64,000 nucleotides of DNA from Oegoconia quadripuncta (GCA_949316235.1 OX438758.1:1151772-1215771), one strand, 5' to 3'. Counted from the stretch's first letter, positions 12,601 through 27,600 are shown. The notes: a model not told the origin generated them from the sequence alone. Numbers and translations are program-made.

Positions 12601-15600
12601 CTCGCTAATCTACACGTGACAGCATTGTCGGGATCTTCTTCATAATTGTATTTCTATTTTAGCTATAATTTACTACTTCTTTGTTTTTGCATCGTGTTGT
12701 GGCGTTCATAATAAACTATTCTTATTTTTAAGATCGGTGAAATAATTGCGGGCGAAATAATAATAATTGACTGTAGAGTTGGAGCACTTTCTAGGAACTG
12801 GCAACATACATAATGTAGCTTCGTAAATATTATAACCATTGGCACTTAAAACGAATTTCCTCTACATTGCCATGCCAACGTACATGTGTATCGTATTGTA
12901 ACTTTTTTTTTGGCCTTTTCCTGCAATCAGTCGGTGACTATGAGCAGATTTGTTCTGAGGGCTTTGTCGGGAGAGTGCATACCTCAATGGATATAGCTAC
13001 TCATATTTCCATTCATAGGTTGTCCAGGATTTTTCGTCTTTTCAGCCGTCTTAGGCTATCAGGTATATATTTAGATTATGAGATGAAAATTTGCCTCGGA
13101 AATGACGGAAATTGCACTGTTGTCAGTCTGTAGGGATATTACCCTCTTAAGTCCAGGTATAACATTTTTGCATGAATTGTTACCAGTGAACGGTAAAGAA
13201 GTGACAACGAACCTGAGCGACATATTCCGTCTGATGGCGGAGCTCCAGGGCGCTTGCGACATCGAGGACTACACAGTCAACCAGAGCTCTCTAGATCAGG
13301 TCAGTTTTACAAAATAACTTCACCCTGTCATTGTAAATAATCTAGATTCACTTTATTTTGAAATACATAATATACAGGAACAAGCATCAATCCTGATTGA
13401 AGTCAGTTTCTAATGCTTACTCAATATATATCAAAAAAATACTGCATCATTTAGGAAAAATAGTGATAAACATGATAAAAGAAATAAAGATAAACTTGCA
13501 GGTCACATAAGTCGCATCCACAAAGTCAGTAATTCATTCAAAGGGTTATGTATACGCTTTTTCAATAAAGTTCCTGTTGATATACAAAATTTTTCTTTCA
13601 ATAAATTTAAAGATACTATAAAACAGAAACTTAGACTATTTAGATGATAAACATTCATGGACATAACCAGCCTGTAAGAGCAGGTACTGAGTTCCCTGTC
13701 CTACAGGATGTTAATGTTCGTTCCTCGTGATCGCGACGCGTACCGATACCACGAGTATCCTTAGCGGATAATGCGGGTTGAATTTGTTGTTGTTGTTACG
13801 TTTCCTAGATTGTTAAATGTTTACTGAAGTCCCGCGAATGGAATATTCCCACAAACACGGCACTGGTTTTGTTATTTGTAACTCGAAGGACCAAAATGTA
13901 AGAGCAGGTACTGAGTTCCCTGTCCTACAGGATGTTAATGTTCGTTCCTCGTGATCGCGACGCGTACCGATACCACGAGTATCCTTAGCGGATAATGCGG
14001 GTTGAATTTGTTGTTGTTGTTACGTTTCCTAGATTGTTAAATGTTTACTAAAAATGATTGTTAAGGATGTCAAATTAAATCCAAAATATTGAATGTAATT
14101 ATGTAACTGTTTATTGTTTGAGAGCTATGTAGCAACTGTTTTTCTGGGTCGCGCGACTTGGCTTCGCCGTGACGGTCTGCACTGCTGATTCTTCAGTATT
14201 TGTTTTTTGTATAATTTGGGTTACATGCGCAGGTCGTCTCGGTCAAAGTACACATTTTGTACATGCTTGTACATCTTGCCAAGTCAAATAACTAGTCAAA
14301 GGAGAGACTAAAATATGTTAAAGTACTTAAATAGATTATGTTACATGGCAATTAAATTATTAAGATTATATATTAAAGTTTTGTTGATGAGGAATTGCAT
14401 ATGTTGATCCTCGTTGATGTGTTCTCATCTTAGGTTGTGGCGATCCGGCCTTATTATGTGACATCTCCGTCAATTCAATGGGTTGTTCTCCCACTTTGGC
14501 TGTGGCTAAGAGCACCTCATTTTCGCTGTTTTGTGATACATGCGTGCTCATACGATGACCCACTTTACTCGATGAAGCCTGCCCATTGTACATTGCGTCA
14601 TGCAGTAATGTACTGTGGCTGGAATTGCAAGTTTTGCATTTCTTTGTTGATGTGCAATCACTGCCGTTGTGACTAAATAGACAATTTTTACACACATTTA
14701 ATTTTCTTACGGTCGCTAACCTCTCTTCTGACGTCATAGCTAGGAACTCTTGGCAATTATAGAGACCGTGTTGTTGGCTGCATTTAGGACACGTAATAAT
14801 GAAATTATAAAATGTTTTAGGTGTCATGAGTTTGTTACTCGGCTTGTTATAAGGCAAATTGAATCTTTTGCCGTAGGTGATAGGGTTGTTAATTTGTTGT
14901 TTTGTTTGTTGTATTTTATCATTACGGCTCTGTTTTCCACTGGCTTCTAGGGCCATAAACTTGTTTTCTAAGTACTCCAAAAACGTATCAAGGTTTGGTA
15001 TTTCTCTAGGATTTTTCAATGATTCTATATACCCCTGTGTTGACTCAGGGTCAAGCTTTTGAAGTAAAATATGCACCAGCAGTGGGTCCCAGCTCTTGAT
15101 ATCCACTTGTAGATTAGCTATGGCATGTAAACTTTCTAGTGTGGTATCATGCATTCGTTTCAGTTGAGCAGCTGAAGGTTGTTGAATTGTCGGCTGATTT
15201 AATAATGTATTGGCCTGGTGTGTGAAAAGGAGCCTTATATTATCATATCTCTGATGTAAAATGCTCCAACAAGTTTCATAATTTTCAGCGCTGATGTTTA
15301 AGTGTTGAACTAATCTTTCGGCTTCTCCCCTTAACTTGGATTTTAGGTGTTGCATCTTTTGAGCACTCGATATGAAGGAGTTCGAGTGGACCGTTTCGGT
15401 GAAAAGATCTTTGAACGTGGTCCACTGTGAATAGTTACCCGAAAATATTGGTAATTCGATCTTAGGTGCTGATTTTTCTTGGTGGGTGTGGGACCACACT
15501 TTTTTATTTATAATTGTTTTTGTTTGTTCGTACAGTTGTTCTAGCCTGTTGTAATCCTGTTCGTACGCACCACTGGTGTCAATCAAATTATCCAATTTCC

Positions 15601-18600
15601 AATATAACTTATCAACATTTTCCCACCGCGAAGTAATAGTTTTCAATTTATCCTCTAATTGCCATTTTTCCGAAATTTGATCAATATTTAATTGTCCAAT
15701 AGCGCGCTCAAACGCCTTGATATTAGACCTTTGTTCGTTTAACAACTCAGATGTTTTATAGTCACAACTTGACCCGGCTGGGTCCATAGTAAATTGTTTA
15801 GGAAACTTATCCTCTTGTTGTTTGTATGTTTGAATCATGTTGCGAGTAGAGGTGTAGAGATCTTTGAGTTTCTCGTAAATGTTGTTTTCGAAATAAGCGC
15901 CCCTCTGTTCTACCCCTATCAGCCGTAGCTGGGTGTTGTTTTGCTCGAACTTCTCCCAATGGTCATCCAAAATGTCCAGTCTTTTTTGGAGATATTCGGG
16001 ATTTTTTCGTGAAGCTCCATCCTTCTTAAAATTAACATTAATGGATTTGATAGCTTCAAGGATTTCACTTTGTTCGGCTAAAATTGATTCGGCGGACGAC
16101 ATGTTTAATGTTAATGTAGAGTTCCGTATGCGAGAATATATTATGATCTAATAATAATGGAACGAACTCACAGGTTTTTACAGGAACCTCCTTTTGTAGA
16201 TAGTATCCAAAGTTGTATGTTCACCGCTCTGTCACACCAGATGTTAATGTTCACCAACCGTCAAAATGTTCACCAAATGTTAATATGTTCACTGAAGTCC
16301 CGCGAATGGAATATTCCCACAAACACGGCACTGGTTTTGTTATTTGTAACTCGAAGGACCAAAATGTAAGAGCAGGTACTGAGTTCCCTGTCCTACAGGA
16401 TGTTAATGTTCGTTCCTCGTGATCGCGACGCGTACCGATACCACGAGTATCCTTAGCGGATAATGCGGGTTGAATTTGTTGTTGTTGTTACGTTTCCTAG
16501 ATTGTTAAATGTTTACTAAAAATGATTGTTAAGGATGTCAAATTAAATCCAAAATATTGAATGTAATTATGTAACTGTTTATTGTTTGAGAGCTATGTAG
16601 CAACTGTTTTTCTGGGTCGCGCGACTTGGCTTCGCCGTGACGGTCTGCACTGCTGATTCTTCAGTATTTGTTTTTTGTATAATTTGGGTTACATGCGCAG
16701 GTCGTCTCGGTCAAAGTACACATTTTGTACATGCTTGTACATCTTGCCAAGTCAAATAACTAGTCAAAGGAGAGACTAAAATATGTTAAAGTACTTAAAT
16801 AGATTATGTTACATGGCAATTAAATTATTAAGATTATATATTAAAGTTTTGTTGATGAGGAATTGCATATGTTGATCCTCGTTGATGTGTTCTCATCTTA
16901 GGTTGTGGCGATCCGGCCTTATTATGTGACATCTCCGTCAATTCAATGGGTTGTTCTCCCGTGGCTGTTTCATTGTCTTTGGGATGCACGGAGTTGCGTC
17001 GTTTGAAGTGCACGTAAGTGTACCCTGCCAGCGCGACGATCAACACCACGCCCAGGGCCGCGTAGGACACCACGTACTGATGGATATCATGGGAAGTGAT
17101 TTCGTCCTCTAGCACGCTATTTTCCTCCAACTGTTTTATTCTGTCGTGAAGGCTGTTAAGTTGGTCAGGTTGGATTTCTGTGTTCAAAGCACTTATGGGT
17201 AAGGACACGTTATTTATGAATTTGTTTATTTCTGGCACTTCTTGAGTGGGCACCGAGATGTCTGGATCGAGGTTGATACTGTTTTCATATGAGAATCTTG
17301 TGTAGAATGTGGCTTCGTTATGCTTTATAATGCAACCCTGACCTACGGTAATAATACCCGCTAACTGAGCCGACTGGGAAGTCATATGGTTCTGACACAT
17401 TACTTTGAGTTGGCAATTTTCACAACAGTAGTACAGCCACGAATTCGGTGTTTGTAATGTGACCCATTTATCAGTACACGTGTTTTCATTGTAATAGCAT
17501 TGTACTGTGCTAGTGTTTGTTATGATGTTTATTTCGCATGGAACTCGAGTACTTCTCATGTTTAAAGTCGGTATGCTTAGTTCACATAGCAAGTTGTTGT
17601 CTCTCATTTTGATGCATTTATCTACATCGTTTGGTGATAAAGACATATATATTTCTTTTCGAAGGTTGACCGCTATGTACTCAGATTGTAATTGGACAGT
17701 CAATGTTCTATTGTTTTTTCTGAATGGAATTGGAATTGCCTTGTAAAGCGTGAACTGATTGTCGCTTGTTAATGGAAGGGTGATCTCGATGATAAAAAAG
17801 TTTTGTATTACTCGCGATTTTACTTTTAGTAGTTTGTATATGTCGATAAATTGCTCTCGTATGTGGTCTACGGGTAATGAGAGATGGTTAGGAATTTGTG
17901 CTGATATGAGGTTAAGTTCCCGGAGTAATTGATCTTGGGTTAATAACCTCGTATCGACATGTCCATGATGTATGTTTGTGGTGGTGTCAAGCAGCATCTG
18001 TTGAATGAGGCGGAGCTTTGTTAGTATAATGTTTGCTGACATTGCCATCATGTTAAAATATATCATATTTTCTTCATTTTTCGACTGATTGTCTATGCTC
18101 AAAAGGTATTCTTCGGTGACGTTTAAATGGGTTTCTATTAGTTGAAATTGTTTACTCATCGCTTCTTCATTGCGCTTTAAAATGTTGTTCTGTGCCTCGA
18201 TGATTGATGTCTGATTTTGGATTAGGTGTAGAAGATGATGTTCATTTAAATGTACTGTTTCTATGTCTTGCCTGTATTGTTCAGCGAAGTGCTCGTCTAG
18301 TACGCCGAATAAACTATTGGCTATATAACCTACTCCATCGATCAATCCTCGTTTGGAGCGCCCTGGGATAACGCCATGTTGCGTTTTTAGGAGATAGTTG
18401 TTGTGTTTTAGCTCGTGTACCTCTTGCACTAATTCAGTAGTGATGCTATTACATACTGTTTGATAGATGAATCGTTGGCATCTTGATTCGACATGGTGTA
18501 TTAGTCTTTCAATGTTTTCAATTCCTTTCCAGTAAGTGGTGTTAATTTAAGAACGCATCATTAATTGCTCCTTTATCTGTGTTCCTCTTCTTTGTCTATT

Positions 18601-21600
18601 GCTGCATCTCTGTAGACTCGTTTTTCTGTATGCACGTTAATTAATTGTTTCTCTCAAAGTGATTACTAGAATAAACTAGTTGTTCGGTCAATCTGGGTTT
18701 TTATTCCTCCAGCAGAAGTCATCAGGTTATGGGCCCAGAACGTGAGTAGAGATAGAATGGAGGAATATAAGATGACCAAATTCGGCGTAACGCCATTCGC
18801 CGGGTCGGAATTTTCCAATTGGTTATTCCGCATAAAACTGGTGTTAGAAGAAAAAGAATTATTAGAAACATTAGAAGATCACTTTGCGAAAGAGGAGAAG
18901 TTAAGTGCAGATCAAAGAAGTAAGGTTATTAAGGCGAAAAACATACTAATTCAATGTATAGCAGACAGCCATCTTGAATTGGTGAAGGAGTGCAAAACGG
19001 CGCGAGAAATTATACACAAACTAACAATTACCTTTCAAAGGACCGGTGTTGCCTCCCAGTTACTGTTACGTAAGAAATTGCTTACATTGAAATATGTTGA
19101 ACAAGAAAGTTTAGAAAGTTTCTTAATAAAATTCGACAAACTAGTCCGGGAATTGAAAGGTTCAGATGCAAAGCCCAGTGAAAGTGAGGTGATATGTTAC
19201 TTGTTGTTGGCTATGCCAAGCTCATATGACACTGTTGTCACAGCCATTGAAACCATGTCCAGCAGTGAACTTTCCCTCGATTTTGTAAAGAACAGGCTAG
19301 TAGAAGAAGAAATTAAAAGAAAAGGTCTAAGAGAGAGTAATGAAGAAAATAGTCAAGCATTTAGAACCAGCTCAGACAAGAAACCATTCTTTTACAAGTG
19401 TTATAACTGTGGTAAGAAAGGACACAGAAAATCAGAATGTCAATATAATCGTGGCGGGAAGAATACCTATAAAAATAAAAATACACATTCAGTGTCTCAA
19501 GCAGAAAAGCCTGATGAAGTTACTTTTGTAGCTGTAACGGAAGCACTGGTCTCTCTCAATGAGGCAGGCAGCAGTGTGATAGAATTTATTGCTGATTCTG
19601 GAGCTACTGACCACTTGGTCAATAATGAAAGGTACTTCGACGAAATAAGAGTTTTGCCAACACCTATTAAAATAAAAGTAGCAAAAGAAGGTGTGAGCAT
19701 AGAAGCAAATAAAATCGGAAATATTAGAACTACAGAATGTACTCTGAAAGATGTGCTATTGGTACCCCAGTTGCGATGTAATTTATTGTCTATAAATAAA
19801 GTAGAAATGGCTGGATATACTGTAAAATTTGAAGATAGTAAAGTTAAAATTACCAGAGGAAGAAAAGTACTTGTAGAAGGCCATAAAAAGAACAAGTTGT
19901 ATAAAATAAACTTAACATTGAACATAGAAAATATGGAAGCACATAAGGCCTACACAGTTTTAGAAAGTGCATGTTCATGGCATGCGAGATTGGGACATGC
20001 CTCTGCTGAGAAACTAAGACAGTTGAAAGATAGAAAGCTTATTGACTATCAAGTATCTGGAAAAGAAATTTTATGTGAGCCATGTCTTAAAGGCCGTCAA
20101 ACAAGGCTACCATTTAACAACGAATACTGTAAATCTAGTAGAATATTGGAAGTGATTCATTCAGATGTGTGTGGTCCAATAAATCATGCTACACATGATG
20201 GAAAGAAATATATGGTGACTTTCTTGGATGACTTCAGTCATTTCGTTGTGGTCTACTTGATTGAGCAAAAAAGTGAAGTCATAGATTGTTTTAAAAAATA
20301 TGTAGAAATGGTAGAAGCTCAGTTTAGTTTAAGAATAAGTAAATTAAGGTGCGACAATGGAAAGGAATATATAAATAATAATTTCAATAAATATTGTGAT
20401 GGAAAAGGAATTCGTATTGAGACAACAATAGCCTATTCTCCACAACAGAACGGCAAAGCTGAGAGGCTAAATAGAACTCTCATAGAGAAAGCTAGAACTC
20501 TAATATCAAGTTCTAAATTTAGTCAAGAAATGTGGGGAGAGGCTGTTTACACATCAGCCTATGTAATAAATAGGCTGCCTAGTGTAAATAACAATAATTC
20601 CTGCAGAAATCTGGTATGGTAAAGCACCTAAATATGATAAACTAAAAGTGTTTGGTTCAGAAACCCATATGTATATAAATAAAGAAAACAGGGATAGTAA
20701 ATTGTGTCCCAAATCTAAGAAACTTTATATGATTGGATATTGCTCAAATGGTTACAGACTGTGGGATGCAGATGAAAGGAAAGTAGTACGATCAAGAGAT
20801 GTGATATTTAACGAAGTAACAGAAAAAGTGAAGTATTACCCTACTATTCCTTATGAAGAAAATGAAAAATTACCTGAAGAAAAAGAAATAAATAAAGAAG
20901 GAAAAGACTTAGAGAACTCCCCTGTGGAATATGATGAAGAAAACAAAGAAGGAGAGAAAAGAATTTCTAAGAAGCCTAGGTATCTAGAAGATTATGAATG
21001 TGACTTTATGGCATTAATGACAAGTGACTACTTAAATGATGTACCATCAACTAAAAAGGAAGCCTTAGAATCCAAAGACAGCGAAAAGTGGCTTCACGCC
21101 ATTAATGATGAATTAAAGTCACATAAAAAACACTCAACATGGAGTATTGTGGAAAAGCCTGAAAATACAAAAGTCATAAACAGCCGTTGGGTCTTTAGGA
21201 AGAAAAATGAAGATATTTACAAGGCAAGACTTGTTGCCAAGGGCTTTGAAACTACTAATTATACGGAAACATATGCTCCCGTAGGAAAGTTGTCTACACT
21301 GAGAACCTTATTAAGTGTAGCAAATAAAGAAGCTATGAAAATAGAACAAATGGATGTGAAGACAGCATTCCTCCATGGTATATTAAAAGAAGACATATAT
21401 ATGCATCTCCCAGAGGATCAGAAAAGTGATAAATATGTTTGCAAGTTAAATAAATCGTTATACGGACTCAAACAAAGTCCTAAATGCTGGAACGATGCCT
21501 TCCACACATTCATGGTGAGCAGTGGCTTTCATTGCTCATTACATGACACTTGTTTATATGTGAAGAAGGATGATAATAATAATTCATTCTATGTTTTTGT

Positions 21601-24600
21601 CTATGTTGATGACATTTTACTTTTTTGTAAAAGTATGTCTGTTTTAAAAGCTTTTCAGAATGATTTAATGCTTAAATTTGATATGGTATGCCTAGGTAGT
21701 GTAACTATGTTTTTAGGGCTAGAAATTGAAAGGGACTCTAAGAATAACATTTTAAAATTGCATCAAAAAACATATATTGAGAATATTTTGTCTAAATTTA
21801 ATATGGCAGATTGCAAGGGAATCAATACCCCTGTAGAAAAAAGCTTAGTTCTCAACAAGGAAACAGACTGTACAAAATTAACTAAAAACCCGTTCAGAGA
21901 ACTGATAGGGTGCCTAATGTATCTAGTTATGGGCACGAGACCCGATTTATGCTATGCTGTAAATCTATTTAGTAGATATCAGGATTGTGCTAATGATACT
22001 CATTGGATTTATTTAAAAAGGGTATTAAGATACTTACAGGAAACCAAAAGCTTAGGTTTAATATATACCTCTAATTTTGCTGGTAGTCATAATGTAATTG
22101 GATATTCTGACTCTGATTGGGCTGCCGATCATGTAGATAGAAAAAGTGTCACAGGCTATTGTATGACATTGTTTGGCAACCTTGTATCATGGGCAACTCG
22201 CAAACAAAAAACTGTTTCCCTATCAACTGCTGAAGCCGAGTATGTCGCACTTAGTTCTCTTGCTATGGAGGCTATATGGTATAAGGGATTGTTGCATGAT
22301 ATAAATCTGACTTGCCCAAAAGTTTTAATCTTTGTTGATAATCAGAGTTGCATTCACATGGCGAATAATAGGGAAAACAGCAATAGAATAAAACACATAG
22401 ATATCAAGCACCATTTTATTAGGGACACAATAGAAAGGGGTGATATTGTCATTCAGTATATTCCAACACATAAACAGAAGGCAGATATTTTTACCAAATC
22501 GTTATGTAGAGACACTTTTTGTAAATTGCGAAGTTCCATTTGTTTATCAAATTGTTAGTCCTCTCAGATTTAAGAAGGAGTGATTTTGATTGATCATTGT
22601 AATTGTAACTTTTCTTTCTTGATAGAATATTTTGTTGGATACTTGCAGAAAATTACTTGTTCTGTTATTCTTATTATAACCTATAACTTTGTTTTTTGTT
22701 TTGACAAGAATGACATGTATGCCAATAAATAATGTTGCCATGGGTGAATTACAAAATACCCTAATGTCTTAATGTTGCTGGAAAAGAAAGCAATTTCAAG
22801 TTTTATAATTTTATTATTTGTTTGTATTGTTAGCGAAATGATAAAACGTTATAATTGAGAAGGAGTGTTAATTTAAGAACGCATCATTAATTGCTCCTTT
22901 ATCTGTGTTCCTCTTCTTTGTCTATTGCTGCATCTCTGTAGACTCGTTTTTCTGTATGCACGTTAATTAATTGTTTCTCTCAAAGTGATTACTAGAATAA
23001 ACTAGTTGTTCGGTCAATCTGGGTTTTTATTCCTCCAGCAGAAGTCATCAAGTGGTCATGTTATAGTATGTGATTATCTTCCAGCTATCGTGTACACTTT
23101 GAAGTTTCCCTATTTCGTCAAAAAATATAGCCTTGTTTGGATTGAGCGGCGTCAATCGTACTGAGTCAGCAGATTGTTGTGACGGATGACATAATGTTAG
23201 TAAAGTGATAAACAAACATAACAGATTACTTATCCCTTTTCTTGTCCGTCTAGTTCGGGTGGTTGGCTGTTGTTGGTCGTTGTTTTGGTCTTGTTTTGTA
23301 GTGTTGTTAGCCGCGGATGATGAATTGTTTTGGTCTTGTTTTGTAGTGTTGTTAGCCGCGGATGATGCATCGATCAGATCAAATGTTTTTGTCGGTAACG
23401 GTACCAGTTTTATTGCAGGTCTTTTCAGTTGACCATTTTTTGTTTTTAAGGTGACGACCCTAACAAGGTTGTCCTTGCCAGGATGAACAGCTATCACTCG
23501 CCCTAACGCCCATTTAACAGGGGGTAAATCGTCTTCCTTGATAAGAACTATGTCATCAACCGACAAGTTTTTTGTTTGTTTGTTCCATTTGCTTCGTGTT
23601 TGTAACTGTTGCAGATATTCCGCGGACCACCGCTTCCAAAATTGTTGATGCATTTTTTCTAACAACTGCCACCTGTTCTTAGGACTGATATGAATATCTT
23701 GGAGATTTTCATGAGGCACTGATACTAATGGTTGGCCAATTAGGAAATGTCCAGGTGTCAGGTAGTCCAAGTCGTCCACGTCTTCAGTTAGTGAGCTCAA
23801 CGGTCGCGAGTTAAGGCAGGCTTCTATTTGTGTTAACAGTGTGCTGAATTCTTCATAAGTTAATTTTTGTTCTCCGATTACTCGTTTCAGGTGGTGCTTC
23901 ATAGATTTTACTGCGGCCTCCCACAACCCCCCCGCCGATGGATTCCTTGGACATATGTGGTGCCACTCGATGCCCAAATCATTAAGTTCTCTTGAGAATG
24001 TTTCGTTGTTAAATGTCTGGGCAGCCATCAGGTGTCTTTTGATTTCTCTGTTTGCACTTGTAAAGTTTGTAGCGTTGTCACTGTAGATATGCCTGGGCAC
24101 ACTCCTTCGCGCGGCCATGCGTTTGAGTGCCAGTAAAAATGTTGGTGTGGATAGATCCGATACGAGTTCCAGATGTACTGCCTTTGTTGACATACACACA
24201 AAGATTGCGATGTAGGCCTTACTGGTCTTGACACCTCGACCCTTGTTCAGTTTCACGTCGACGTATCCAGTGAAATCTATCCCACAGTGTTGAAATGGTT
24301 TTGATGGTGTTACTCTTGGTGTTGGCAGATCACCCATCAGCTGTTGTTGATTGGTTGTTTTATAGCGGCAGCATTTCACGCAATATTTTAAGTATTTTTT
24401 GATGGTGTTGTTCCCACCCAATATCCAGTATTGCTGTCTTAATGTTGCTAAAGTCAATCTCGCCCCTCCATGTAGTGTTAATTTGTGGGTTTGTTCGATT
24501 AACAATTGTGTTAGTCGACTATTCGCCGGTAATATTATGGGATGTTTAGCTTCTTCCGACAGATATGAATTACAAAGTCTACCCCCTACTCTCAGAATAT

Positions 24601-27600
24601 TATTTTTATCTAACATGGGGTTTAATTTTAAGATTTTGCTATTTTTGGCCACATGCCCGCTGGACCTTAAATCATGCATTTCTTGTTCAAAATGTTGCGC
24701 CTGAGTTATTTTTGTTAACAGCGAGTAAGTCTTTTGCATTTCTATCAGTGTAAGTTGTTTTCCCTGCTCACGTTTATTCGGTATGCTACGCGCATTGTTT
24801 ATGAAACGTGATACCCATGCCGTCACTCGAACTACCTTTGATAGCGCACTGTATTTATACAATAGTTTCGTTACCAAGTCTGGCTCGCTATTTTGAACCG
24901 TAACAGTAAGGACCTTAGATTCAAATTTGGTTTCGAAGTCTACGGGTTGTTCGGCTATCTCTGGGTTTGTGGTGTTCCGCATACAGTTGGGTCCTTTCCA
25001 CCACAGAGAAAATTGGGCCAGCTGTGATGGTAATAGCCCTCTCGATGCGCAGTCTGCTGGGTTGTACTCCGATCTTATATGCTTCCAGTACTCAGCGGGG
25101 ATTACAGATCTAATTTGTTGTACTCTGTTGGACACATATGATTTCCAGCGGGTTATGTCACCTTTCAGCCAACCTAGTACTACCATGGAGTCTGTCCAGG
25201 CTGTGACCTTGATGTCTTGTTTGTTCATGCAGCTTTTTATTTTTTCTATTAGTTTCGCTAGAAGTACGGCCCCACATAATTCCAATCTAGGTAATGATTG
25301 CGGCATTTTTAATGGGGCAACCTTTGTTTTAGCGGCCACGATGTTGGTTTGAGTGTTCCCGTCTTTATCTCGAACTGAGCAGTAAACTACGCACGCAAAT
25401 GCCCTTTCAGATGCGTCACAGAAAGCATGAAGTTCGCAGTCCATGCTTCCGTCATCATATCCCAGCCACCTTTGTATTTTAAATTGTTTCATGTTTGTTA
25501 GTTCATTTCTTAACGAGACCCACTCCTTTTCTATGTCTGACGGAATCCGTTCATCCCATTGTACTTCAGATTTCCATAGTTGTTGAAAAAGGATTTTTGA
25601 TTTAATTGTTATGGGAGACAACCAGCCTAGTGGGTCAAATAGCATAGAAATTTCACTGAGGACACTCCGTTTAGTAGGTAACTTAGTCGAGTTCTGTTGA
25701 AGGACTGGTGAAAATACAAACTCGTCAGTTTTAGGGTTCCATCCTAATCCTAATGTTTTTGATGTTTCGTTTTCAGTGAAGTTAAAGTTGTTAGGGTTCC
25801 GCATATTTTCAGGTAAGTCCTCTACTAGCGATGGCTCGTTACTAGACCATTTTCTTAAATTGAATGCCGCGCACCCTAATAAATTGATTAACTCATCTCT
25901 TGTTTTTCTGGCCGCCTCTATTGTGTTCTTTCCAAACAGTGCGTCGTCAACAAAAAATTGTTCGAGAAGTATTTGCTTCGCCAACGGATAATTGTCACCC
26001 TCGTCGGCTGCCAATTGTTTCAGAGTTCTTAAAGCCAAGTATGGGGCGGCTTTCGTGCCGTAAGTGACTGTGCTTAACTTAAACTCACGCAATGGTTGTT
26101 CAGAGGAGGCTCGCCATACGATTTTTTGTAAGAGTTGGTCTTCGGGATGCATAGCAATGAACCTATACATTTTTTCAATATCAGCTGTTAACACGTACTT
26201 ATGTTGTCTCCACTTCAGCAAAATTCTTTGTAAGTCTGTTTGTAAATTGGGTCCGGCCTCCATAAGGTCATTGAGGCTGTGTTTAGTGCTTGATTTTGAT
26301 GACGCATTAAACACGACCCGAAGACGGGTCGTGGTTGACCCCTCTCGAACCACTCCATGATGAGGCAAAAAATAGTCCAATTGTGTTCTCTGATAGGACT
26401 CTTCCATATGACCTAATTTTTGGTACTCATCAATAAAGTTCTTATAGTCATTAGCGAATTTTGATTGTTTGTTCATTTTACGTTCTAATTGTTTGAATTG
26501 GGCCACTGCCTGGGGTTTAGACTCCCCCAGCAGTACCTGGAATTCTGGTTTCATCGGTAGACGGACTTGATATCTACCGTCTGGCAATCTGGTAGTTGTT
26601 TCATTGTAAAATGTCTCGCAGTGGTGTTCGGTGTTTGTTTGTTGAATGTTATCTTGAATTTCCTCTTGTTCCCAAAATTTTGCAATGTCATCAATGTTAT
26701 TTATTATTACATGACAATTAAATGACTTATATTTTCCGCATACTATCCATCCAAGTTGTGTTTGTTGGGCAATGATTTTTGAATGTTTGTTTTTTATTAA
26801 ACCTTCCATGAGGATATCTGAATATACATCTGCGCCTAATAAAATATCGATGTTTGCTGACTCATGGAACTCAGGATCAGCTAGATGTACGTGTTGTAAA
26901 TGCTTAAATAATTGTTTATCAATTGTTTTCCGGGGCAGCTTACTGGTGAGTGTGTTCATAATTAAGGCACCTGTTGTGAACGTGTAGTTACTGTTATGAG
27001 CTTTAATATGCAACTGAATTGACCCTTTGCATTTGTTCGATGGCGTAGCCCCAATTCCCGAGATGACCGCATCAAGTTTGTTTCTCTTAAGCTGTAATCG
27101 TTGTGCAGCATTTTCGGTGATGAGGGTGACCTGTGAACCCTGGTCAATGAGGGCCCTCAATGTTATATATGTTCCGGTAGCTGACTGTACTTGGACTTTG
27201 GCTGTGGCTAAGAGCACCTCATTTTCGCTGTTTTGTGATACATGCGTGCTCATACGATGACCCACTTTACTCGATGAAGCCTGCCCATTGTACATTGCGT
27301 CATGCAGTAATGTACTGTGGCTGGAATTGCAAGTTTTGCATTTCTTTGTTGATGTGCAATCACTGCCGTTGTGACTAAATAGACAATTTTTACACACATT
27401 TAATTTTCTTACGGTCGCTAACCTCTCTTCTGACGTCATAGCTAGGAACTCTTGGCAATTATAGAGACCGTGTTGTTGGCTGCATTTAGGACACGTAATA
27501 ATGAAATTATAAAATGTTTTAGGTGTCATGAGTTTGTTACTCGGCTTGTTATAAGGCAAATTGAATCTTTTGCCGTAGGTGATAGGGTTGTTAATTTGTT

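Larger units (their letters stand above)
18540..23050 (+). mobile_element. Ty1/copia retrotransposon, 4,511 bp, nested in BEL
   Basis: Two 185-bp LTRs (18540-18724 and 22866-23050), identical by eye, begin TGTTAATTT and end TCATCA. The target duplication AGTGG is at 18535-18539 and 23051-23055. Immediately after the 5' LTR, GGTTATGGGCCCAG (18725-18738) is complementary to the anticodon arm of initiator tRNA-Met, the half-tRNA priming known for copia. A purine tract, TGAGAAGGAG, precedes the 3' LTR. Orientation is opposite to BEL and the same as the ABCA gene. Confidence 0.95.

Noticed and set aside
14366..16102. Gag-Env tail join as a reverse-transcribed spliced RNA
   Set aside because: The breakpoints are CC...AC on the - strand and do not fit GT-AG or AT-AC introns.
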